Shown piece by piece: positions 42,346 to 54,300 of a stretch of 64,000 nucleotides of DNA. A program made the position numbers and the translations under genes. The DNA is from Geotrypetes seraphini. Lineage: Eukaryota; Chordata; Amphibia; Gymnophiona; Dermophiidae. Location: positions 16,892,501 through 16,956,500 of the forward strand of contig NC_047096.1 of NCBI RefSeq assembly GCF_902459505.1, in the 5' to 3' direction. The notes under the pieces were generated by a model that saw nothing but the letters and a program-made list of their open reading frames with translations, had not been told where the DNA came from and did no database searches. Within the stretch, counting starts at the first letter, position 1. The number at the start of each line of letters is the position of its first letter.

Positions 42346-45300
42346 CTGGACATTTGAAGAGAAAGAGAAAGAGAAGTAAAGAAACAGGTTAGTTAGCAGT
42401 GAAAAACAGGCAGGTTTAATGACTTTAAAACATAGTGGGTTTCTTGTATACATGCCTGTGAAGCAGTGTTCCAGCTAATTGCATGCAGCCTATCGATACA
42501 GAGTTGAAGATGATCTGAATATACACAATCCTATTTCTGACAGTCTGTGACATCAGCCTCAAAAACAGGCCTTCAAAATCCTCTCTGTATGCCTGATGAC
42601 TTGTGGGTGTGCAGCCTTACCAATTGTGAGGCCCTGTGCAGACCAGCTTGCCCCCCCCCCCCCCAGCTTTCCAGTATATCCCCTGTCTCTACTCAGGGGC
42701 TGTGGTAGTGATTTGTATAGGCTGTGTGCCGCCAACTCTGAAGCCTGTTCTCTACTGCGGCCTGCCTTTGTGGAAACAGGAAATTACATCACAAGAGGGC
42801 AGGATGAAAGGCAGTATGTAGCAGAGACCAGTCTATGGGGTTGGCGGCAGACAACATGTGTGAATTGCTGCCGCAGGCCTGAGCCCTCTATGGAGAAATG
42901 CTGCGTTAAGGTAGGAGGGGGTGAGCTTGGCGATAAGAGAACATACTGGGGTGAAGCCCTTAGGGGGGTGGAGCTCTGTGCAGCCACCCCTACTTAAGTC
43001 TGTCGCTGGTGCCATCCAATGATAGAAGATGCTTCCATTCTCAACTTTAGCTATCACTTCAAGACCTGATCAGGAATGCTATTACTGACCCACACCTTGG
43101 TGTGAGACATGACAAATACTGGCCTCACTCCATTAGAGCTCTCCCAGGGAACTGAATCTTCCTGAACTTCAGGTGGGGGGGGGCGATGTTACCAGATGAA
43201 TGCACAACCAGATGGTGGGGGCGTAATAATGAAGGCACCTTGATAAGAGCAATATGGGAAAACATAAAGAAAGCAAGCATGTATTAAAGGATGAAAAAAA
43301 AGGGGGGGGGAGGGGGCAGAGGAGTGCTGAAAAGGACAGCGCTGAAATGAAGAGGATATATATTAGAGCCAAACTACTACTGGACTGCAGGATGCGAGAG
43401 ACAGAAGGGATAATTTCACAAGGAACCACCTAGTTTTAAGGGCTATGAGCCTGCGCAAATGCCAGTATTTTAGTCCTTTACACATGTAAATGACTTCTTA
43501 TAAAAATACCAATTAGTGTGAAAGTGTCGCATGTAAGTATCATGACACACTTCCTTCTGCTGGTTATATCTATGTATATGCAGCCCAGGGCACTATAGTT
43601 GTATTGACTCACCCCAGGGGTGGTTTAGCTGTACTCACTCAGAGCCTGAGGAATCCTCATCCACTGTCCCTGCCTTGATGCTCATGGGAACTGGAGTTAC
43701 ACCGTTCAGCTGCTCCTGTAGCGTCTGTCTGGGTTTCGGAGCACTGTTGACACACCAGTTCCCGTCAGTCCCTGAAGACTCCCGAGGAGAGGCCGTCCCT
43801 GGCCTATGGCTGGACAGCTCGTTGTGGATTCGGTTGATACTGTTCTTCTCTGTAACAGTTGGCAGGCCCTTCTTCTTTTTCAGGATTCCTGTGGAAGACA
43901 CCAGCATCATTCAAAGAGGTGCAGAAGTCAAAATACAAAAGAATATTTTGGTTGTTACCACCTTTTTTAATTCTAGCATCATGAAGATAGAAGCACCTGC
44001 CAGTGATTGGTGAATGGCATCAAAGAACCTGAGGCAAAGTCCTTATGCCATCTTTGATCACTAGTCAAAGTACTTCTGAGTGATATTCCTAAAATAGGAA
44101 TATCAAAATCATAGTTTGAAGAGGCATAAAAAGACAATGCCCCCCCCCCCAAATGCTCAAGGTGCTGGTTCTATTGGGCCCCACTCCCTCATCGTGAATT
44201 TGTCCTCCCTAACCCTTACTCCCCAAACTATTTATTAGGATTTATTTACTCCCTTTATGAAGAAATTTGCCAAGGTGGTGTACATCAAGAATAAGGCCAG
44301 TAATAGATTATTATAATGATTAAGGTTAATTATTATTTATTATTCTTTTTCCTTATGTGACAATTTGAAGGAGTGGGAGGGGGATACAATAATGTAAATA
44401 AATATTTGCATATTTTAATTGAATAATATACATAGGAAGTATAACATATATGTATAGATATGAATGGGGGTGGGGAAAATTTATGTTGAAATATTTTGTT
44501 TTGAAATTTCAAGTGATAATGTAATATGATGAGCTATATTTATTGTACATTTGATGTACATGAAAAAAGGAATAAAGATTTTGGGGAAAAAAAAAAAGAA
44601 TAAGGTGGACATAGGCAATAGACAATTACAGTTCACATTACTTACGATGTCAGTTCATATATTAGCATTCACTAACAAGAAAGGATGTCCAAATACTATA
44701 TATCAAAAAACAACATCCAATATTATTCAGCGCTACCTACAGTACCTAAAGAAAAAGGAGAAAAGACCTCAGTGTCTAATTGGGGTTCCAAAAAACTTCC
44801 CACATAGACAAGCCAATCTCAAAATCACCACTTTGAGACCAGCAGACACATCCTCGGTCAAAAACTCCAAGATAAGTGGAATTATATTATAAAATAACAC
44901 AGTCTTTCAATATCATCACTTATCTGAAAATGTAGTGTTCCAAATGTTCTTTGACATAGTGCTGAGACGTGGAAGCAGGAAAAACCCGCACAGTGGAGCA
45001 TAAGCATACAGCACAGCAGCTAAACAGTCATCACCGCTGGCATAATGTTTCCACAACATCCAACAGGGCTCCCTGTTTCGCAATCAAGCTTCTTCAGGGA
45101 TTTGAGCGTCAGTTAACCCGCTTCATCTACTATCCATACATTAGAACATAAGAATAGCAATACTGGATCAGACCAATGGTCCATCTAGCCAGGTAGCCCA
45201 TCCTCACGGTGGCCAACCCAGGTCACTAGTAACTGGCCAAAACCCAAAGAGTAGCAACATTCCATTATCTGAGAGTAAGCAAGATTCTGGAACCCCAAAG

Positions 45301-48300
45301 AGTGCAACATTCCATGCGGAATCCTAAAGAATAGCAAGATTCCGGAACCCCAAAGAGTATCAACATTCCATGCTACCGATCCAATGCAAGCAGTGGCTTC
45401 CCCCATGTCTGTCTCAATAATAGACTATGGACTTTTCCTCCAGGAACTTGTCCAAACCTTTCTTAAAACTCCTAACACAACCTCTGGCAATGCATTCCAG
45501 AGCTTAACTTTAAAAGTATTTTCCTGTAACTTCATCAAGTGTCCCCTAATTTTTGACGGAGTGAAAAAACGATCCACTTGTACCCGTTCTATTCTACTCA
45601 GGATTTTGTAGACTTCAATCATGTCTCTTTTCCAAGCTGAAGAGCTCTAACCTTTTTAGTCTTTCCTCATATGAGAGGAGTTCCATCCCCTTTATCATCT
45701 TGGCCATTCTTCTTTGAACCTTTTCTAGTACCGCCATATCTTTCTTGAGATAAAGAGACCAGAATTGAATGCAATACTCCAGATGAGGTCACACCATGGA
45801 GCAATACAGAGGCATTATAACATTCTTAGTCTTGTTAACCATCCCTTTTTTAATAATTCCTAGCATCCTGTTTGCTTTTTTTGGCTGCCGTCACACATTG
45901 GGCAGAAGGTTTAATCATATTATCTACAATGACACCCAGATTTTTTCTTGGGTGCTAACCCCCAAAGTGGACCCTAACATCTGATAACTGTGATTTGGGT
46001 TATTCTTCCCAATGTGCATCACTTTGCATTTGTCCACATTAAATTTCATCTGCCACTTGGACGCCCAGTTTTCCAATTTCCTAAGATCTACCTGCAATTT
46101 TTCACAATTTGCATGCGTTTTAACAACTTTGAACAGTTGAATGTCATTTGCAAATTTAATCACCTCACTCGTCATTCCAATTTCCAGATCATTTATAAAT
46201 AAGTTAAATAGCACTGGTCCCAGTACAGATCCCTGTGGCACTCCACTGTTACTCTCTTTCATTGAGAAAAATGACCATTTAACCTTACCTTCTGTTTTTG
46301 ATCTGATAACCAATTCCCAATCCACAATTGAAATTTGCCACCTATCCCATGACATTTTAATTTTCTCAGGAGCCTCTCATGAGGAACTTTGTAAAAACTT
46401 TCATTAAAACATCTTAATAGATATAGGTAAGGAATTGCAAATGGACGATTCTCTTGTATTGTGTTGTGTCTTTTGAAAATAAAACCTATTAGTTTTTTTA
46501 GTTGCTGTGGTACTTTGTGTGTCTAAGTGCTTTGAAAATGAGCCTCTAAAATCCCTTTACACTGTAATTCCACAGGATGAAGCGCTGGATGTAATTAGAT
46601 TGTTTCTGAAGTGGAGATTTAGGGCCCCTTTTACAAAGCCGCAGTAGCGAATATTCTGCGGCAAATGCGCCAAAGCCCAGAGGAATTGAATGGTGCATTT
46701 GCCATGGGGAAATTGCCACCGAAGCTTTGTAAAAGGAGCCCTTATTGTAGCTCCTGCAAGTGTAGCAATGAAGAATAACTTTTTTCTCCCCTTCAAGGGC
46801 CAATATTATCAATACATTTAAGGGGTGGCCATGTGTGAAATTGTTTATGATTTATTTTGAAGACAACTGGGTCTCCTTGGTTTTGAAAATGTCTCCTTGG
46901 TTTTCTAATGTTCAGCTGTGGGTACGATTTATAGATGATATTTTTTCTTTGGACATGAACAAGACTTGATGTGAACGTGTTTGTATATTTGAATTCAATC
47001 AGGAGAAACAGATCTCATTCCTGGATTTATTAATTTTTAAAAGAAGATGGCTTTTTTACAACAGTGATGCATAGAAAAGACACAGATAAGAACATTTTCT
47101 TGCATTATTCTAGCTGTCATCTAGCTTTGAAGAAGAGCCTGCCTTTTTCACAATTCTTAAGATACTAGAGGATTTGTTCTACAACAGAAGAATTTAAATT
47201 TCAAGCAAAGATTTTGCTCACAAATGCGAAACTGGGAAAGCATCCAGCCAACTGTGGCTCCTACAAGGCTATTTCCCTTTTGGGCACCGATTATAAGATT
47301 TTCGCTAAGATCTTGGCCTCTAGGTTACAGGCATATATGTACAAACTGATTAGAGATGATCAGGTGGGCTTTAAAGGGTAGGCAGACTTATGATTATATC
47401 CTTAGACTTATTTTTTTGATTTGGCGGTCTCAACAAGTCACTTCTTGGCTTAGATGCAGAGAAAGTCTCAAAGGGTGTCGTGGCCGTTTTTGCTACGTAC
47501 TCTGTCGAGGGTGGGAATTGAAGGACATTTTTTTGGCCTGATTCAATCGATCTATAATAAACCTCTGGCAGCATTGTGAATCAATGGGGGATATACAGAT
47601 AGTTTTGAACTGGCATGGGGTACTAGACAGGAAACCATTTGCTAATTAAATCCGCTCCCAAATAAGCATTGGTGGCATTGAGTTTACAAACCAAATGACT
47701 GTTGTTTGCAGACGATGCCATTATGACTCTTACAAACCATGGCGCTTCTCTACCGCCAGTTGCTGAAAGTTTGACTCAGTTTGGGAAGATGTCTGGGTTT
47801 AAAATAAATATGGCGAAGTCTGAGAGCCTCAATGTTAATTTGAGCAAACAGGAATGTGCATGGTTACAGTTTCAGTTTCGCTGGGCAACCAAATCAACAC
47901 GATATCTGGGGGTTCATATTGCAGAACACCCACAGGCCTTATATAAACTTAATTTCCCTCATTTGCTGAAAACCATAGGGACAGATATAGCTCACTGGGA
48001 AAACTTGCATATATCTTGGTTTGGACGGGTCCTGGGGGTGAAAATGATGGTGTATTTATTCACGGCCCTCCTCATTGCACTCCCTGATACATTTCTTTGG
48101 CAACTGTCTTAAGAGAATTTTTTTTTTTTTCCCTAGCATTTCAAATTTACAATCACTTCAATATATCCATGATAATGAAATTTTAACAATATAACAAGAA
48201 ATCAAAACATCAGGATAAAATATCATCTTAAGACAGTCCATAATTTGTCAGATTTTGAGGCCTATACTATCCTTTGTCCTTGCCAGAAATTATATGTGGG

Positions 48301-51300
48301 CAAGAAATTTAAGATCTGCATGAAAGAACATCAAAGTGCATTAAAATGTTGAAAAAAACCTGGAGGCATCTATAGTTGAACATAGTGTGCGATCTAACCA
48401 CACGTTTGGAGATCCTAGGTGCAGAGCCTGACAGGAAAGAAAGAATAGGACAGGAAAGGCTGAACAAATTGCAGCTATACTCTCTCGAAGAACGTAGGGA
48501 GAGGGGAGACATGATTGAGACATTTAAGTATATCACTGGTCGTATCGAGGTGGAAGATGATATTTTCTTTCTTAAAGGACCCTCGGCCACAAGAGGGCAT
48601 CCGCTGAAAATCAGGGGCGGGAAATTTCATGGCGACACTAGGAAGTTTTTCTTCACAGAAAGAGTGGTTGACCATTGGAACGAGCTCCCAGTGCAGGTGA
48701 TCATGGCCAGCAGCGTGCCAGATTTTAAGAATAAGTGGGATGCCCACGTCGGATCTCTACGTGGGTAGTGTAAAGGTGATGCCATTAGAGTGCGATCTCT
48801 AGGAGGGTAGTTGGGGGGAGGGTTAGTGGAGTGGGCAGACTTGATGGGCTATGGCCCTTTTCTGCCATCATTTTTTTTTTTTCTATGTTTCTATGACACC
48901 TCAGGAAGGCAGGAATGTGGATGTCGGGGGGGGGGGGGAGGAGAAGGAAAGAGAGGATTACCGGTTCTTGAATATAAACCCTCAGTTTATTTTCGAGTCA
49001 ACCTTTTTTCTCCCTTTTTTTTGGGGGGGGAAAGGTTACCTCGGTTTATATTCGTCGGATGGGTTTATATTTGACTATACAGTATGTGGTAACTTTGGTG
49101 CCATTTACTGAATCTGGCCCATTGTATCTGTATAGTGCTGCGTACACCCAATAGAGCTACGATAAACACGGCTCTTTGTCCTTTGCTGTTCACGTACCTT
49201 TCTGTGGCTGAGCAGCGGGGTTCGGTGTCACTGCTACCGCATTCTCTTTATAATGCACATCTCCATTTTCTGTGGCATCCTCCAGGTGGCTGAGGTTGTC
49301 CTTGGACAGCTCAATACTGGCAACTGTCTCCACCTTCAGCTTCTCTGAGCCTGCATGCCCCTCGCTCTCACTGGCTGTGGTCACAAACTCCCCAGGCCAG
49401 TATGGCTTCACTTGTGCAGAAAGGTTATCTGCTTGGGATAGTTAGGGAAGGGTAAGAGAAAAATAAGGGATCCCAGTCAAATTAGAAACATTCCCTCACC
49501 CTTACTTCAGGGCCTATTTCATTCCAAGTGCTGAAAACTCTATCCTTAATAACATAGGCACAAGCGGTGTCACCCCAGGATCTTTAGAGAAACTTCTCCA
49601 CAGGGTTTTCAGGGGTTACTGTAATTATTTTGTCTGGGGTTTTGTTTTTTGTTCCCTTTAAACACTGAGGGTTCCTTTTACTAAGGTGCTTTAGGGCCTT
49701 AACGCGCGGAATAGCGCATGCTAAATTACCGCGTTTGCTCAATGCTGGCATCATTCTAGAAGCGTTAGGGCCTTAGCACGCGAAATAGCATGCGCTAAAT
49801 TGCCACACACGCTCAATGATGGCGTTATTCTAGAAGCGTTAGGGCCTTAACACGCAGAATAGCGTGCGCTAAATTGCCACACACGCTCAATGATGGCGTT
49901 ATTCTAGAAGCGTTAGGGCCTTAGCGCGCAGAATAGCACGCGCTAAATTGCCACACATGCTCAATGCTGGCGTTATTCTAGAAGCGTTAGGGCCTTAAAG
50001 CGCGGAATAGCGCGCGCTAAATTGCCACACATGCTCAATGCTGGCGTTATTCTAGAAGCGTTAGGGCCTTAAAGCACGGAATAGCGCGTGCTAAATTGCC
50101 ACACATGCTCAATACTGGCGTTATTCTAGAAGCGTTAGGGCCTTAGCACGTGGAATAGCGTGCGCTAAATTGCCACACACACTCAATGCTGGCGTTATTC
50201 TAGAAGCGTTAGGGCCTTAGCGTGCAGAATACCGTGCGCTAAATTGCCACACACGCTCAATGCTGGCGTTATTCTAGAAGCGTTAGGGCCTTAGCGCGCG
50301 GAATATCGTGCGCTAAATTGCCACACACACTCAATGCTGGCGTTATTCTAGAAGCATTAGGGCCTCAGCGCGCAGAATAGCGCGCGCTAAATTGCCACAC
50401 GCGCTAGACCTTAACGCCAGCATTGTGCTGCTGTTATTCTAGAAGCGTACCGCGCGGTGTAGCGCACGGTAATTTCGTCCGTGCGCTAAAAACGCTAGCG
50501 CACCTTAGTAAAAGGAGCCCTGTGTCTCTTCTGCCTCACTTTGACTTATTCATGGCTTTCTCAGTCTGAGGCTCAGCTGCAACTTGAAGCTTATCAGAGC
50601 TCTTCGTGTGATTATTATATGAAGAAGACAGATTTCAAGCCTTTCAGCTTAATAACTTAGTTTGGCTGACATAAGCTTCTGTTCCTTCTTTCTTGCCGCA
50701 CCATATGCCTGGAACAGGCTGCCTGAATCGATACATCATGCTCCAACCCTAGCAGCCTTCAAATCCAAGCTAAAAGCCCACTTTTTTTGAAACTGCCTTC
50801 AACTCTTAACTCCCACTCACCGCTGCCAGATATCTAGACCCACTGTATCATTTCCTCTATCATTATCTCCCCAACCCTGAGATGTCCTGTCTATCAAAAT
50901 TAGATTGCTGGCTCTTCCGAGCAGGGACTGTCTTATATGTCTTGTTTTTTTGTTTGGTTTGAAACATTTTTATTAAGAAGCACTCAGCAAAATCAGCCAA
51001 ATAAGAGGCGGATACAAATACAAGGTAAAAAAAGAATACAGTACAATACCCAATTCCCAGAGCATATCTGTAAGGGCCACAAAAAAAAAGCAACCAATGG
51101 AGACAGGGGAGCTACGTCCAATAAGGGGTACAACAGAAGCCCAACCATGCCCCAAAGACTATCAAAATAGGGGAATGGGAAGAAGAGGCGAGTTTACTCC
51201 CATAATTTTATTTTAAATATTGTATGTTAAATGTACAGCACTGCGTACGCCTTTCAGCACTATAAAAATGATAAATAATAACGTGTTTCCCTGAAAAAAA

Positions 51301-54300
51301 GACCTACCCCAAAAATAAGCCTTAGCAGGATTTTCGGGGTAGGTCTTAATATAAGCCCTTCCTCAAAAATAAGCCCTAGTCCTGGGATTCACCGGCAGTT
51401 TCTCTTCCCTCCCATGAATTCACTCTGCCGCGTTACTGATGGAATTTGCGGGGTGAATTCACGGGTGGAAAAGGCCGAAGCAGCCTGTTTAGAGTGCTGC
51501 CAGCCCGACGCTGCTTAGGGAGGTATGTAGGGCTCGCTCGCGGTCAGCGGGGTTCAGATGGTAGGGAGGGAAGGATGGGGGTTCAGCTGAGTGGCGGGGG
51601 GGTGGTGCTCACTCAAGGGTTCTGCTTCACAAGGGATGGGAGGGAGGGAAGGGAAGCTGGGTAAGGGTCCTGCTGCATGAGGGATGGGAGGAAAGAGGCT
51701 GCACATGTGGGGGAGAGAAAGGAAAGAGGAAGAATTGGGGTGAAGGAGAGGAAGGGAGAGATGATCATGTGCATACCTTGAAAATAAGACCTAGTGCATT
51801 TTTTGGGCCTAAAATTAATATAAGGCACTGTCTTATTTTCGGGGTAACACGGTAGTAGTACTGTCAGGACTCCCATCTTCACATTTTTTTTGGGGGGGGG
51901 GAGGGAGGGGGACAAGAGCCCCAGGATATGTGGCAAACTGTTAGTGACCTGTGCTGGAATGCTTTCTAAATCTTTTAACATGCTGTGGAGATGCTCCTGA
52001 TTCATTAACTTTAGGCACGGCAAGTACCTTTTGGGGTGCTGTGCGTTTGTTTCTCATTGGGACATAAAAGGTTTTCCCAGCAGGGCTCCCCCACAAATTC
52101 TTCATCCTCATCACTGTCCGAGGAATGAGTTGAGGCATATGAACCGCTCTGGTCATCCTCCAAGGACAAGTCACTGTCCGAGTCTGTGTCGTGCTCTGAG
52201 GAACAAACAAGACAAAATGGAGAAATTAATAGGATGGTTGGAAAGGTTTCAGGTTTATTTAAAAATTTGATATACCGCCTTATCAAAATTCAAAGATCTA
52301 AAGGCGAAAAAACAGTGTGACAAGGCAGTGGCTGCTGCCAGAAGGATTCTGGGCTGTATAAAGAGAGGCCTAGTCAGTAGAAGGAAGAAGGTGTTGATGC
52401 CCCTGTACAGGTCATTGGTGAGGCCCCACTTGGAGTATTGTGTTCAGTTTTGGAGACCGTATCTGGCGAAAGACGTAAGAAGACTTGAGGCGGTCCAGAG
52501 GAGGGCAACGAAAATGATAGGAGGCTTGCGCCAGAAGACGTATGAAGAGAGACTGGAAGCCCTGAATATGTATACCCTAGAGGAAAGGAGAGACAGGGGA
52601 GATATGATTCAGACGTTCAAATACTTAAAGGGTATTAACGTAGAACAAAATCTTTTCCAGAGAAAGTAGATTCAGGGGCAATGTTAGGAAATTCTACTTT
52701 ACGGAGAGGGTGGTGGATGCCTGGAATGCGCTCCCGAGAGAGGTGGTGGAGAGTAAAACTGTGACTGAGTTCAAAGAAGCATGGGATGAACACAGAAGAT
52801 TTAGAATCAGAAAATAATATTAAAGATGGAACTAGGCCAGTTACTGGGCAGACTTGTACGGTCTGCGTCTATGTATGGCCGTTTGGAGGAGGATGGGCAG
52901 GGGAGGGCTTCAATGGCTGGGAGGGTGTAGATGGGCTGGAGTAAGTCTTAACAGAGAATTCGGCAGTTGGAACCCAAGCACAGTACCGGGTAAAGCTTTG
53001 GATTCTCGCCCAGAAATAGCTAAGAAGAAAAAAAAAAAAAAAATTTAAATTGAATCAGGTTGGGCAGACTGGATGGACCATTCGGGTCTTTATCTGCCAT
53101 CATCTACTATGTTACTATGTTACTATATGTTTTACATAATACATAAAAACAAAGAGTAGAAAGGCATACATTAAAAACAAATTATAATTATTAAAACAGA
53201 CAGTCAAACACATAGATGAACATTAACTTACTGAAACAAAATGAAAAAGGATAGAAATACATTTGTGTAATGAAAAAGAGAGGGAGAAGGATCAAAACAA
53301 AAGGGAGGGAACATAAAATAAATAATCTAGCACTTTGTAGAAAAGATTAAAATGAATAAGAAAAGCAGTTTGGAAGGCACATTAGTGACTCACATGACCA
53401 TTCTCTAGGAACAAGAGCAACAGCTCAGCTCATGCCAAGGCCACTGAACAAAACTGTTAGAATGCTACAAGCGCACTGTTCCCGTCTAGACGGGATGGAT
53501 TTCAAATTCTAACTAAAAGCAAAACGCCCCAGTCCTTGGCATGAAAGGCTCTCTATCTGGTTTTCCATTCCTCTCACCCCTCCATCATATCCCTATATCC
53601 ATCTCTCCACAAGCCCTCCAATCCGAGAGGTTAATGGCTTTGATTTCCTGCACTTATCCTCTAAACCAGTATTCTTTTGTCACCTATGGACCGGCGGAAA
53701 TAAAATCATTATTTTGTAGACCGGCAGTTGAAGAACACTGGGCTAAGTTGTGCCCATCCCCACCCAATCTCCGCCCCTGACCCCATAATAGTACTAATTG
53801 TAACACCATTTTTTCCATCCATTTTTCATATATACACACACACAATATAATCGTATTAACAACACATGATGGTTAACCACAAAATTAAAATAAACAAAGC
53901 ACACTGTCTGCTTTTCAACATTCATTCCTACCAGAAAACAGATAACCCCATGCAAATGCAGGACCAAAAACTAAAAGTACTAATATTCACAAAGAAACCC
54001 TAAGATGCAAGACTCTGCAAGCAGTACAACCCCAGAGGAAAAGAAACAAATGCATTTCTTCCTGAACAGACAGCAGATGTAAATCAATCACTAAATAAAA
54101 GCATTCCCCATACCACTGTTGTCTCTCTCCCTCCATGCTGTGCCTTGCCTTCTGGCCTGCCCCCGGTGTTATCTTTGGGCAGGTCCACGGTGCGATCAAC
54201 GCAGTGTCTTCGGGCCGGCTCCCTGAGTGCTGCAGTGCACAAAGCTGTGGGCAACGGCTTCTCGCACGCATCCCGCACCTCATCTGGAAGCCTTCCCTCT

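Noticed and set aside
42596-42997. Plus-strand open frame of 133 codons
   Set aside because: It reads through a poly-C run and has no domain; it is antisense in the last CELSR2 intron.
43635-43639. CELSR2 stop codon directly after SGSE taken as the protein end
   Set aside because: A consensus donor overlaps this point and a downstream exon supplies the conserved FLFFNFLH terminus.
49669-50520. Regular 74-bp repeats considered as a CRISPR-like array
   Set aside because: The whole unit repeats with no unique spacers, and it lies inside a TIR element in a vertebrate intron.
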